Assembly: GCF_023016285.1 (NCBI RefSeq)
Contig: NZ_CP095413.1
Span: 186,001-250,000 of the forward strand
DNA from: Muricauda sp. SCSIO 64092
GTDB taxonomy: Bacteria; Bacteroidota; Bacteroidia; Flavobacteriales; Flavobacteriaceae
DNA: 64,000 nucleotides
Direction: 5' to 3'
This document shows positions 1 through 8,838 of the stretch, in pieces; position 1 is the first letter of the stretch; every line of letters begins with the position of its first letter. The notes under the pieces were generated by a model that worked only from the letters and a program-made list of their open reading frames with translations, made no database searches and was not told the origin of the DNA. The position numbers were made by a program, and so were the translations under genes.

Positions 1-2592
1 TTGACCAAGGTTGTCATACCCAACAGTGTGACCAGTATTGGGAATTTTGCTTTTTGGAACAACCAATTGACCGAGGTGGCCATACCGGGCAGTGTGACCC
101 GTATTGGGGATGGGGCTTTTTTGGACAACCAATTGACCGAGGTGGCCATACCGGGCAGTGTGACCAGTATTGGGAATGGGGCTTTTTTGCACAACCATTT
201 GACCGAGGTGACGATGGAGGCCGACGACCCACCTGCGCTCCATACGGATGCCTTTCAAAATCCGGGCCGTGATCAAATAGATCTGATAGTGCCCGCAGGG
301 AGGAGACAGGCCTATTTGGACGACGGGCGGTGGACGGGGTTCAAATCCATCACCATCAAGACCTTTGCCGATGGTGGCATCAGATACGGAATCATTTCTC
401 CGACCGAAGTGGAGGTCACAGGCTATACCGGTACGGCAACAGAGGTGGCCATCCCCCCAACGGCGAATGATGACATTAGGACCTTTGACGTTACCGCTAT
501 TGGAAACAGGGCTTTCCTGGGGAAGGGATTGACGAGTGTGACCATGCCCGACGGTTTGACCCGTATCGGGGACAATGCTTTTCAGGACAACCAATTGACC
601 AGTGTGACCATGCCCGACGGTGTGACCAGTATTGGGCACAGTGCTTTTCGGGATAACCAATTGACCAGTATGACCATACCCGATGGTGCTATCAGTATTG
701 GACACAGTGCTTTTCAGGATAACCAATTGACCGAGGTGGCCATACCCGATGGTGTCACCGATATTGGGGATAATGCTTTTCAAAACAACCAATTGACCGA
801 GGTGGCCATACCCGATGGTGTCACCGATATTGGGCACAGTGCTTTTCAAAATAACCGGTTGACCAGTGTGGCAGTACCGGACGGTGTGACCCGTATTGGG
901 CACAGTACTTTTCATAACAACCGGTTGACCCATGTGGCCATACCCGATGGTGTCACCGAAATCGGGGACAATACTTTTCAGAACAACGATCTGTCCAGTG
1001 TGGTCATTCCCAACAGCGTTGGCAATATTGGCCGATCGGCCTTTGGAGACAATCCGTACCTTGGCATGATGACGGTGGAGGCCGACGACCCACCTGCGCT
1101 CGATGCGGATGCCTTTGGAGGTCTTTACGATAACGATACCAATCTTCGTGGCCAAATACACCTTATAGTGCCCCCGGGAAGGGTACAGGCCTATTTGGAC
1201 AATGGGTGGAGGGGCTTCAAATCCATATCGGATGGCAGTGACCTTCCCCTGCCGACCATTGGTGCCCCACAGAGTGTAGGTGGTCTTGGGCCCTTTACGG
1301 TCGACATTTCGTTCGATGGCGAGGTCACGGGTCTTGGGTTGGACGATATTGAAGTGGCCCATGCCACGGTAAGCTCCCTTTCGGGGAGCGGATCGACCTA
1401 TACCGCTACCCTTGAACCCACATCGCTCTGTGATGGTGTCCCCATCACCGTCGATGTACCGGTCAATGTCGCGGAAAGCACCGCTACGGGCTTCCCCAAC
1501 CAGGCGGCCGCGCAGGTCATTGTAGCTGTTGTGGATGCCATTGCCCCGACCATCGCCTGTCCCGCCGATGTGGTGGCCGATGCCGCTGACAATGGTACCG
1601 GTGACTGTACCGCCACCGTCGCCCTTGGCAGTCCCGTTGCCGAGGACAACTGTTCCGTAGCTTCTGTCGTTGCCCAGGTAAATGGTACGGAGGTGGACCC
1701 GGATACCTATGCGTTCGGCATCGGGACAACGACCGTGACCTGGATGGTGAGCGATGGTAGCGGGAACACCGCTTCCTGTCAGCAGACCGTGACCGTGGGA
1801 GAGGATTTGGACAACCTGGTGGCCATGGCAAAGGACATCACCGTACAATTGGATGCCGATGGAACAGCCTCCATCTCGCCCGATATGGTGGACAATGGTT
1901 CCAATTATGGCTGTGGCAGCATCCCGGAACTGAGCCTTGACAGGGATACCTTTACCTGTGGTGATGTGGGAGTCCCCATAACGGTGGTCCTTACCGCTGC
2001 CCATAGTACCAACACAGCCACGGCGACCGCTTTGGTGACCGTTGTGGAAAATTTGGACAACCTGGTGGCCAGTGCAAAGGACATCACCGTACAATTGGAT
2101 GCCGATGGAACAGCCTCCATCTCGCCCGATATGGTGGACAATGGTTCCAATTATGGCTGTAACAACACCCCGGAACTGAGCTTGGATATAACCACCTTTG
2201 ATTGTGATGATGTGGGCACCCCGGTAACGGTGGTCCTCACCGCCGCACAGGGCAGTGAAACGGCAACGGCGACCGCCAAAGTGACCGTGGAGGCGAACGG
2301 GAACTGTGAACTTGGGCCCCTTACGGATTTCAACAGGGGGTTTTCCCCAAACGGCGATGGCATTGGCGATACCCTGGTGATCGAGGGCCTTGAACACTAT
2401 AGGAACAACGTGGTGAGGATATACGACCTGGGCCAACGCCTGCTGTTCAGCGCCCATTATGGCGGGCCCGGCGATGCCTGGGACGGCACCGATGAACGCG
2501 GGCTGGTGCCCGTGGGCTCCTATGTATGTGTCATCGACTACAACGAACCGGAGCTGGGCCATGAGGCAAAAATGATCTATGTGAATTATTGA
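1..2592 (+). CDS. BspA-like leucine-rich-repeat surface protein with T9SS C-terminal domain (5' end outside window)
   Basis: The reading frame is open from base 1, so the true start and signal peptide probably lie to the left. About a dozen 23-residue BspA-type LRR units (core LTEVAIPDGVTDIGDNAFQ) fill residues 1-80 and 165-350. Each block ends in an IVPxGRxQAYLD linker. An Ig-like segment (about 420-505), a HYR-like domain (about 510-600, with paired Cys) and two near-identical repeats (about 602-770) follow. The last ~85 residues are a gliding-motility/CHU_C-type domain (FSPNGDGIGDTLVIEG, then WDGTDERG), the signal for T9SS export and surface attachment. BspA-type LRRs usually mediate binding to proteins or surfaces, so I infer an adhesin-like role. 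The ligand is unknown. Confidence 0.9.
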   Translation: MTKVVIPNSVTSIGNFAFWNNQLTEVAIPGSVTRIGDGAFLDNQLTEVAIPGSVTSIGNGAFLHNHLTEVTMEADDPPALHTDAFQNPGRDQIDLIVPAGRRQAYLDDGRWTGFKSITIKTFADGGIRYGIISPTEVEVTGYTGTATEVAIPPTANDDIRTFDVTAIGNRAFLGKGLTSVTMPDGLTRIGDNAFQDNQLTSVTMPDGVTSIGHSAFRDNQLTSMTIPDGAISIGHSAFQDNQLTEVAIPDGVTDIGDNAFQNNQLTEVAIPDGVTDIGHSAFQNNRLTSVAVPDGVTRIGHSTFHNNRLTHVAIPDGVTEIGDNTFQNNDLSSVVIPNSVGNIGRSAFGDNPYLGMMTVEADDPPALDADAFGGLYDNDTNLRGQIHLIVPPGRVQAYLDNGWRGFKSISDGSDLPLPTIGAPQSVGGLGPFTVDISFDGEVTGLGLDDIEVAHATVSSLSGSGSTYTATLEPTSLCDGVPITVDVPVNVAESTATGFPNQAAAQVIVAVVDAIAPTIACPADVVADAADNGTGDCTATVALGSPVAEDNCSVASVVAQVNGTEVDPDTYAFGIGTTTVTWMVSDGSGNTASCQQTVTVGEDLDNLVAMAKDITVQLDADGTASISPDMVDNGSNYGCGSIPELSLDRDTFTCGDVGVPITVVLTAAHSTNTATATALVTVVENLDNLVASAKDITVQLDADGTASISPDMVDNGSNYGCNNTPELSLDITTFDCDDVGTPVTVVLTAAQGSETATATAKVTVEANGNCELGPLTDFNRGFSPNGDGIGDTLVIEGLEHYRNNVVRIYDLGQRLLFSAHYGGPGDAWDGTDERGLVPVGSYVCVIDYNEPELGHEAKMIYVNY
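1806..2160 (+). repeat. In-frame tandem duplication inside the surface protein
   Basis: Bases 1806-1914 and 2052-2160 are almost identical over 109 bp and sit exactly 246 bp (82 codons) apart. The sequence following each copy is clearly diverged (CGSIPELSLD versus CNNTPELSLD). Identity at the DNA level, not only in protein, points to recent duplication or gene conversion of a domain repeat, which would change the length of the stalk between the LRR part and the C-terminal anchor. Confidence 0.85.
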
Positions 2593-2604
2593 TGTTTATC
2601 GTTG

Positions 2605-2825
2605 ATGGTTGATGGTTGGTGGGTGATGGGTGATGGCTGAAGACTGGGGACTGAATACTTAGGAGTTATGAGTTAGAAGTTATGAGTTATGAGTTAGTTT
2701 TTGAGTTGGCAGTTTTTAGTGGGCAGTTAGTGAGGAATGAAGAATGGGGAATGGGGAATGTGGAATGGGGAATGAGGAATGGGGAATGAAGAATGGGGAA
2801 TGAAGAATGAAGAATGTGGAATGCG
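2605..2825. repeat. Short-unit low-complexity intergenic array
   Basis: The gap 2593-3004 has no convincing gene. Its first part consists of degenerate 7-9 bp repeats: gatggtt/gatgggt units at 2610-2640, gagttatga units at 2660-2697, and an array of 7-bp units of the form RRGAATG at about 2730-2822. The minus-strand open frame that crosses it is composed of the repeat and is not a credible protein. Such arrays are prone to replication slippage. Confidence 0.75.
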
Positions 2826-2866
2826 GACTCGCTTTGCCCTTTCGAAATTATGCTTTCAAAGTAAAG

Positions 2867-2894
2867 GTCATTTCGAACGTATGTGAGAAATCTC
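2867..2894. repeat. Fragment resembling a dispersed Bacteroidota intergenic repeat
   Basis: The stretch begins GTCATTTCGAACG and ends GAGAAATCTC. It recalls one arm of the REP-like elements (TTTCGA...GAGAAATCTC) often found between genes in this phylum. The usual opposite arm is not evident here. The identification is from memory of the pattern and is weak. Confidence 0.35.
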
Positions 2895-3004
2895 GCTTCC
2901 TCTGGGAAAGGGTGGAGCCTGTGCTGAACTTGTTTCAGTGGTGGGGGACTTATTCCCAAATTATAAATGAACTAAATACATAATTATAAACAACAGGAAT
3001 TAAA

Positions 3005-3493
3005 ATGAACGAGAACAACAGAATCAGTAAAGTACTTACCGGTAAAGAGATTACCAGTGTACAACAATGTCTTGCCACCTTAAAACGTGAATTAAGCTTT
3101 TTACAGAACTTAACCCCCAACGAACGTAAAAACCTGCCCAAGATCAACAGCGCCAACAAAATCTTTGCAGAGGACAGCATCCATATCCTTGAGGGCAAGC
3201 CCCAATGGATACCGGGTGCCCTAACAGCGGAAGAGGCCCGCAAAGACCTTACCCTGTTCGAGCAATTGGATCCCATCATCCTGGAGCTGGAAGGTTTGTT
3301 GCGCCAGTTAAAGGACACCCAGACCATTGTGGGCAGCGAGGTGTACCGGGTGGCACTGTCGGTCTATAGCCTTGCCGATGCCGCCCGAAAAATGCCGATG
3401 GAAGGCGCCCAAAGTGCCCATGAACTCTTAAAGGCCAGGTTTTCCCAAAGTATGAACACCAGGGCCGATACCCCGGAAGATACGGTCGGATAG
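3005..3493 (+). CDS. Hypothetical cytoplasmic helical protein, 162 aa
   Basis: This is a soluble, mostly alpha-helical protein with no signal peptide or membrane segment. It starts MNENNRISKVLTGKEI and has regularly spaced Leu/Ile residues that suggest helical bundles. It ends in a polar tail. I do not recognise a family. It lies downstream of the surface protein but is separated from it by 412 bp of repeats, so co-transcription is unlikely. A decayed copy of its codons 31-48 is found downstream at 3891-3942, which shows that this gene or its neighbourhood was duplicated. Codon use is like that of its neighbours, and the protein is probably real. Confidence 0.6.
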   Translation: MNENNRISKVLTGKEITSVQQCLATLKRELSFLQNLTPNERKNLPKINSANKIFAEDSIHILEGKPQWIPGALTAEEARKDLTLFEQLDPIILELEGLLRQLKDTQTIVGSEVYRVALSVYSLADAARKMPMEGAQSAHELLKARFSQSMNTRADTPEDTVG

Positions 3494-3625
3494 CAACAAA
3501 CTGGCAAAAAAGGTGGGCGCACTGTCAAAAAAGATGGCCAAGGTACAAAAATACCCCGGTAGGGTACCAAAAAGGTGGGATGGGGTACCAATCTACCCGG
3601 CTTACCTACCATTATTGTGGGTGAA

Positions 3626-3845
3626 CTGACAAATCTACAGGGACCTTTAACAATTGAAGTACCCCTCCTCGCTTAGGCAAGTACCCCACCTGACAAACTT
3701 ACAGGGATCTTTAACAATTGAAGTACCCCTCCCCCACTTAGGGAAGTACCTTACCTGACAAACTTACAGGAACCTTTAACAATTGAAGTACCCCCGGGTA
3801 CTTATGTAAGTGGGAGGGGGTACTTATATAAGTGGGGGGTATATA
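3626..3845. repeat. Three tandem ~64-bp repeats with gtaccc-rich inverted ends
   Basis: Units start at 3626, 3690 and 3755, each beginning CTGACAAA and containing TTTAACAATTGAAGTACCCC. The third unit is extended by an inverted repeat: AAGTACCCCC at 3786-3795 pairs with GGGGGTACTT at 3816-3825. Further gtaccc/gggtac segments occur at 3545-3600. The repeats lie in a gene-free gap (3494-4096) and match no feature I recognise. Beyond them the gap holds a short gene remnant (3891-3942) and nothing else I can identify. Confidence 0.8.
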
Positions 3846-3890
3846 CCATTTGGCAGGATTGGGGTATGAGGAGTTAGGACTGAATACTGG

Positions 3891-3942
3891 ACTTTTTACA
3901 GAACTTAACTCCCAACGAATGTAAAAACCTACCCAAAATCAA
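3891..3942 (+). pseudogene. Decayed partial copy of the 162-aa gene
   Basis: These 52 bases match 3096-3147 (inside the intact gene) with only five substitutions. They keep the reading frame for FLQNLTPNE, followed by CKNLPKI in place of RKNLPKI. Similarity stops abruptly on both sides. The preceding ggactgaatact motif also recurs in the low-complexity array near 2650. The fragment is too short to be functional. Confidence 0.8.
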
Positions 3943-4096
3943 GTTTCTTACGTCAAAACTCACGTTATTTATGCTATGCCAACAACCTTTTTTAAGGTGA
4001 ATAGGTCTCCCGCAAAATCCAGATTGGTGCTATCCCTTTCAATAAGGACCGGTTTTGACGTCCCCGGATTAAAAAAGTTCGGGAAAATGACATTTC

Positions 4097-5344
4097 TTAG
4101 TTTTTGTTATATAATTTGAAATAGATAAAAGCCGCGATGGCTCCCATTGCTGAAAAACCGGTCAGCATCCAAAAAACATATTGATGTCCCCGTTCCCCTG
4201 GATAGGCATCCAAAAAATAGCCGTAAGCCGGACCAGCAAAAATATCCGGGGTATACCCCACCAAAGAGATCAGACCAACCGCAGTTCCCGTTAAAACCAA
4301 TGGAATCCTCCCTTCACGCATTACCCCAAAATATAATGCCCGGGCGGCATAAACCCCAACACCTATGATAACCACCGATATAAAAAACAGTACCGTGGTA
4401 GATGGCCCTATGACGCCGGTAGCAAAAAAGATACCGCCAACTACGCAAAATACCAAGCTCGATAAAAGCCAAAAAGTGATACGAAACCTATCCACCAGTA
4501 AACCGACCACAATTCCAGTTGTTGGTCTTAAAAATTGGAGGAAAGTACCCACCTGGGCCGATTTCACCTGGTCATACAACATTACCTCATTGGCATATTG
4601 GGAGATCACATCCGTTATTTTATACCCTACATAGGAGCATAGAATGATGACCATTAAAAGCCACACAGAGGGCAATTTCAGCACTTGTTTTAGCTCTTTA
4701 GCGGTTATTCGGTCGACTAAAATTTTCGTTTCATCAACGTTGGATTTCATAAACAGCCAAACCAATATTCCAATGAAAACAATAATAGCGGAGGCAACAT
4801 AAATTACATAAGCAAAAGCATTTTGCCGCTCTGCGAGTGTAACTTCCTGAACATCGGAGGACAAAAAAGCAGCAAACACAAAGACACCCAATACCCCAAA
4901 TAAAGCCCCTGTAAGTCCACGCCCCCCATCCAACAGGCCAAATGCCTTTCCCTGTGAGGTATCACCGCCCCAAACGCGAGTGGCTTTTATCATGGGTGCC
5001 CAAAACAAAAATATAGTGGTAAAACCCCAATATCCATATAGGATTTTTAAGGTATCCAAATCAGGATAACGGGCATACAGAATGCCTCCCAGGGCCGTAA
5101 GCCATAGGGCTACCGCTATTAGTTTTCTTGGCGGAAACCTATCGGCCAGGGGTCCACCAAAAGGGTATGAGACCATAGCAATGATACCGTAAATGGCCAC
5201 ACCGAGGTTATAGTTCAAATTGGTCATTTCAAAAACGTCCAGTACGGTAGGCCTAAAAATGCGGGGCAATACAAAAGGGAGGATAAAAACTGCCTCTCCG
5301 GCCAAAATTAGAAGTACAAGATAATACCAGGCGGGTTTGTTCAT
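4097..5344 (-). CDS. MFS transporter
   Basis: This 415-aa hydrophobic protein has about twelve predicted membrane helices. The loop after helix 2 carries GGPLADRFPPRKLI, the typical MFS motif between helices 2 and 3 (G-x-x-x-D-R-x-x-R-K). A charged central loop (about residues 205-225) separates the two halves. It begins one base before the stop region of the DUF1272 gene (5345), so the two are very likely co-transcribed. They lie downstream of the dipeptidase cluster, past a repeat array. The substrate cannot be read from the sequence. The genomic setting suggests a peptide or amino-acid breakdown product. Confidence 0.85.
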   Translation of the reverse strand: MNKPAWYYLVLLILAGEAVFILPFVLPRIFRPTVLDVFEMTNLNYNLGVAIYGIIAMVSYPFGGPLADRFPPRKLIAVALWLTALGGILYARYPDLDTLKILYGYWGFTTIFLFWAPMIKATRVWGGDTSQGKAFGLLDGGRGLTGALFGVLGVFVFAAFLSSDVQEVTLAERQNAFAYVIYVASAIIVFIGILVWLFMKSNVDETKILVDRITAKELKQVLKLPSVWLLMVIILCSYVGYKITDVISQYANEVMLYDQVKSAQVGTFLQFLRPTTGIVVGLLVDRFRITFWLLSSLVFCVVGGIFFATGVIGPSTTVLFFISVVIIGVGVYAARALYFGVMREGRIPLVLTGTAVGLISLVGYTPDIFAGPAYGYFLDAYPGERGHQYVFWMLTGFSAMGAIAAFIYFKLYNKN

Positions 5345-5635
5345 TTATCTCTTATTGGGAGGTATCGATGAATTTTTATCCTTCAGTATTTGAAAAGCCT
5401 TAAAATCAATGGGCTTATGAACATGAGTGGAAGAAGCAGGGTAGTTGCTCAACTGTGCTTTGGGACGCACTGGCCTTTTTTCAAAACCACCGCCGCAGTT
5501 GGGACATACATTTTCCAATAGGTGTTCCACGCATGTTATGCAAAAGGTACATTCATAGGTGCAGATCATGGCCTCTTCACTATCCGGTGGAAGGGATGTA
5601 TGACAATGTTCACAACTGGGTCTTAGTTCAAGCAT
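5345..5635 (-). CDS. DUF1272 cysteine-rich (zinc-binding) protein
   Basis: I chose the ATG at 5635 because the family begins MLELRPSCEHC; a TTG 36 bp upstream is also open. The 96-aa protein has cysteines at about 8, 11, 25, 29, 32, 35, 44 and 47, including CTFCITC and CPNC, consistent with two zinc sites. This is the DUF1272 family, of unknown function. A C-terminal extension of about 45 residues (PVRPKAQLSNYPASS onward) is polar. It abuts the MFS transporter gene. The stretch 5636-5921 upstream has no gene I can support. Confidence 0.85.
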   Translation of the reverse strand: MLELRPSCEHCHTSLPPDSEEAMICTYECTFCITCVEHLLENVCPNCGGGFEKRPVRPKAQLSNYPASSTHVHKPIDFKAFQILKDKNSSIPPNKR

Positions 5636-5921
5636 TTCAAAATCGATTTCGCTAAAGGTAACGATTCCCAATTCGATTTGGGAAAAACGTCCAAAACCTC
5701 CTTGGGTATTTGGTTGTCTTTAAAATACCGAGGGATGGTAGAAACGAAAATACGCAGTTGTATTATTTTGATTTTCATAACGATGTACTTTAAAAAGGAA
5801 GTCATTCATCCATATAATTTGACAACAACCAATAATCTGGCCATATCACTGGAAAATGGGGCATCGGAATCAACACCGTTATATTTCAAAAAGAAAGGAA
5901 CAACACCTGCTGCATCCCAAC

Positions 5922-6167
5922 TCTTAGCTCTTAACTCCTAACTACTAACTTTTAACCCCCAACTTCTAACCTTTAACCTTCAACCTTTAACCTTTAACCT
6001 TTAACCTTTAACCTTCAACCTTCAACCTTTAACCTTCAACCTTCAACCTTCAACCTTCAACCTTCAACCTTCAACCTTCAACCTTCAACCTTCAACCTTC
6101 AACCTTTAACCTTTAACCTTCAACCCTTAACCTTCAACCTTCAACCTTCAACCTTCAACCTTTAACC
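5922..6167. repeat. 7-bp tandem array (CTTTAAC/CTTCAAC)n
   Basis: About 29 imperfect heptamers run from roughly 5962 to 6167, preceded by 8-bp relatives (ctcctaac, ttctaac) from 5922. On the minus strand the unit reads GTTRAAG. The array begins ten bases after the stop of the dipeptidase gene and separates it from the DUF1272-MFS pair. It has no coding capacity. A related array of GTTAGAG units is at 31961-32019. Confidence 0.9.
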
Positions 6168-6176
6168 CCTCCTCCC

Positions 6177-7241
6177 CTAGGCCCAGGTCCGCCTAAGAAA
6201 ATTGATAAAGTTTTGATACATGATATTCTCGATATCTTCTTGGGTGTATCCCCTGTTTTTCAGTAATTGCGGCACCTTTTGCAAATCCGCAATGGTATCG
6301 AGGTCCGTTGGACATTGTTCCTTCCCAAAGGCGCCGTCCAAATCCGTACCAATTCCAACATGCAAGGCGTTGCCCGCCAATTGACAGATATGGTCAATAT
6401 GATGCACCATTCGCTCCAAGGTAACACCCATGCCCTGGGGTGTTGACTTTCCACGCACCCAATGTGGAACCAACATCCAGGCATCCAGAGCCACACCTAT
6501 AACCGCTTTTCTTTCGAGTAATTCTTTGATCTGTTCATCGGAAAACTGTCGGTTATGGTCCACCAATTCCCTACAATTGTTATGGCTCGCCCAAATAGGA
6601 CCATGGTATACGTCCATAGTTTCCCAAAAACTGGTATCACAAAGATGGGTCACATCCAGTATGAGGTCGAGTTCTTCAATTTTTTTTAATAGCGCCTTGC
6701 CTTTAGCACCGATACTGCCATCCGAATCGGTTCCATAGGCATAGGTGCCAGGACCGTAATGTGCCGGACCTATGGCACGAAGTCCCATTTCATATGACTT
6801 TTCCAAATAATCCAAGGTCACTATGGAATCGGCACCTTCAAGGCTTAGGATATAGCCTATTGGTTTTTCGGGAACATTGTCCTGCCACAGTTTCAAATGG
6901 GTGTCTAGGGTGTCCAAATCGTTGATCTGTACCATTTCACCAATAGCTTCCATACTTTGGTACCAGGCCAGTTGGCCCTGGGTCTGTGCCCATGCTTGAT
7001 GTGGGGAGTTCCAACCTGGCAAATGACTGCCTTTTTTCACGTAGCGTGCTATTTGGGTAGCCACACAAAGTCCGATGTTCCCTTTACGCATCTCTGGTAA
7101 GGAAACGGTATTCAAGCCCCTATCGGGTTTATCGACCATTCCAAACTCACTTTTTCGAATCTCCTCCACCGACCATCGTAAATCGCGATTCCACTCCAAA
7201 GCGTTCATCGCCAAATCCAAATGTGCATCGAATAGGAACAT
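6177..7241 (-). CDS. Membrane-dipeptidase family (peptidase M19) enzyme
   Basis: This 354-aa protein is full length for M19 and has all the expected zinc ligands in order: H7 and D9 (FDAHLDL), bridging E135 (SLEGADS), H199 (DVTHLCD) and H220 (WASHNNCR). R231 (DHNRQFSDE) and D300 (GTDLDG) are also present. M19 enzymes hydrolyse dipeptides, often with a D-residue at the C-terminal side. No signal peptide is visible, so it probably acts in the cytoplasm. It follows the PLP-enzyme gene by 8 bp in the same cluster, and I infer that it releases D-amino acids for that enzyme. Confidence 0.93.
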   Translation of the reverse strand: MFLFDAHLDLAMNALEWNRDLRWSVEEIRKSEFGMVDKPDRGLNTVSLPEMRKGNIGLCVATQIARYVKKGSHLPGWNSPHQAWAQTQGQLAWYQSMEAIGEMVQINDLDTLDTHLKLWQDNVPEKPIGYILSLEGADSIVTLDYLEKSYEMGLRAIGPAHYGPGTYAYGTDSDGSIGAKGKALLKKIEELDLILDVTHLCDTSFWETMDVYHGPIWASHNNCRELVDHNRQFSDEQIKELLERKAVIGVALDAWMLVPHWVRGKSTPQGMGVTLERMVHHIDHICQLAGNALHVGIGTDLDGAFGKEQCPTDLDTIADLQKVPQLLKNRGYTQEDIENIMYQNFINFLRRTWA

Positions 7242-7249
7242 TACAAAAA

Positions 7250-8362
7250 CTAAATGGTTATTTTATTGTTACGTGCGGCAACACTCCAAATCTCCTTTTC
7301 ACCATTGGTGGCGATTGAAATTACCTCATGGTATTTGGCCACGGTGGGACAGATATGAAAAGGTACGGCATACAAAATGTCCCCCACCTCATAAGCACTG
7401 CTTTTTTGGGTGGTCACCACCAGATGTTCCTCACTTTGACCGATTTGTTCAAAATCAACATCACCCAAAAACCTTACTCGTGGTAAAGGCATTTCCGGGG
7501 CGACCGATTTATGCCCGAGGTCCAAACACAGATATCCTTCTTTGGGCTTACTAATGATACGGCTCAGCAGTACCGCGGCAGGCACAAATTCCATCTCTGG
7601 AAAAAGTGTTCCATACCGATGGTCCCATAGCAATGAAGTGCCCGGTGATACCTCAACGGTCCCCCTTCTGGAATGGATGGGAAAAGAAGGCGTCCCTCCT
7701 GCAACAATGGTGTTGACCGACATTCCCAAATCTTCAATATCCCGCTTCAATTGGGTCACCAATTCGAAGGCGGCATCACACACTTTAGTTCTAACAGCGA
7801 TATCGGGATTCCGGATATGACCATCGTACACATGTATCCCCTTCACCTCCAAATTTGGATCATCGGCAATTCGCTTATACAGTGCAACAGCTTCCGGTCC
7901 CGGCGCAATACCAGTACGATTCATACCACTATTGATATCCAAGAACAGCGAAACCACCCTATGTTTCGCAGCAGCGATCTTAGCGACTTCATCCATGGTT
8001 TTGGCATTATCCACGATTGTGGAAAAATGTGTCTCCGGATAGGTGTCCATTAAATCAAAAAAACGGGTGATGTTTGGTCCAGAAGGTTGCATGGCCAACA
8101 AAACGTCCTTTGCCCCTGTTGTTGCCAGAAGTTCGGCTTCCGCAATCGTTGCACATTTGAACTTATGGATACCGTGCCTCAATTGCATTTCAATAATTTC
8201 GGCAATTTTATGGGTCTTGATATGGGGCCGTAGAGGCTGGGGACCGCCCGCAATTTTAAGCATGGTCCCAATGTTCTTTTCAATCCTGTCAGGAAACACC
8301 AACAGCGAAGGTGAAATAAGTTGTTCCGTATCCTTTATGCGGTACCAGTTTTCTTTTTCCAT
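7250..8362 (-). CDS. D-threonine aldolase / D-serine dehydratase-like PLP enzyme
   Basis: The ATG at 8362 lies one base after the RidA stop and gives a 370-aa protein; an earlier frame start at 8389 would overlap. The N-terminal alanine-racemase-like barrel has the PLP lysine K49 in RPHIKTHK. The C-terminal domain ends with FHICPT (H336, C338), the metal-binding His-x-Cys pattern of D-serine dehydratases; D-threonine aldolases usually have His-x-Asp. It therefore probably cleaves or dehydrates a D-hydroxy amino acid. The next gene upstream encodes a RidA-type protein, which commonly removes the reactive enamine/imine products of such dehydratases. This supports a dehydratase role. Confidence 0.85.
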   Translation of the reverse strand: MEKENWYRIKDTEQLISPSLLVFPDRIEKNIGTMLKIAGGPQPLRPHIKTHKIAEIIEMQLRHGIHKFKCATIAEAELLATTGAKDVLLAMQPSGPNITRFFDLMDTYPETHFSTIVDNAKTMDEVAKIAAAKHRVVSLFLDINSGMNRTGIAPGPEAVALYKRIADDPNLEVKGIHVYDGHIRNPDIAVRTKVCDAAFELVTQLKRDIEDLGMSVNTIVAGGTPSFPIHSRRGTVEVSPGTSLLWDHRYGTLFPEMEFVPAAVLLSRIISKPKEGYLCLDLGHKSVAPEMPLPRVRFLGDVDFEQIGQSEEHLVVTTQKSSAYEVGDILYAVPFHICPTVAKYHEVISIATNGEKEIWSVAARNNKITI

Positions 8363-8363
8363 T

Positions 8364-8828
8364 TCAATATAGTTCAAACATTGCTTCAATTTCCACGGGA
8401 ATGTTGCCCGGCAGCATCATACCGACAGCGCTGCGCACCCCGATACCATTCTCTTTACCAAAGACGTCCGCCATTAACTCACTAAATCCATTGATGACCA
8501 GGGGATGTTGTCCAAAATCAGGAGTGGAATTCACCATACCCAATACTTTGATTACCCGTTTAATTTTATCCAAACTACCAAAATGCGTTTGAATGGTAGA
8601 GAGCATGGTCAATCCTACCTGGCGGGCCGCCAATTTGCCTTGATCTAAATCCAAATCATCCCCTACCCTTCCAATCATCAAGGAACCATCCAATTGTACG
8701 GGGCCTTGCCCTGAGACATAAAGGAAGTTGTCCACTACCAAGATCGGGCGATATACCCCTGCCGGTTTTGGTGCCGGTGGAAATTCTAAATTCAATTCAG
8801 CTACTTTGCTCGTAGGTGTTGTATGCAT
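8364..8828 (-). CDS. RidA/YjgF-family protein
   Basis: This 154-aa protein belongs to the YjgF/YER057c/UK114 superfamily, with FLYVSGQGPVQLDG near residue 38 and the terminal region GVRSAVGMMLPGNIPVEIE containing the conserved Arg and Glu of the active cleft. It is longer than classical RidA (about 130 aa) and has an N-terminal extension, as in the endoribonuclease L-PSP subgroups found in catabolic operons. RidA proteins hydrolyse 2-aminoacrylate-type imines. Placement between a GntP-type transporter and the PLP enzyme fits a role in detoxifying that enzyme's products. Confidence 0.88.
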   Translation of the reverse strand: MHTTPTSKVAELNLEFPPAPKPAGVYRPILVVDNFLYVSGQGPVQLDGSLMIGRVGDDLDLDQGKLAARQVGLTMLSTIQTHFGSLDKIKRVIKVLGMVNSTPDFGQHPLVINGFSELMADVFGKENGIGVRSAVGMMLPGNIPVEIEAMFELY

Positions 8829-8838
8829 GCCTTTGAAG

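Noticed and set aside
2687..2959. Minus-strand open frame with repeated FPILHS/PHS units
   Set aside because: It is a translation of the heptamer array and has no start context or family likeness.
5922..6167. CRISPR array
   Set aside because: The repeat unit is 7 bp, without spacers, and no cas gene is present.
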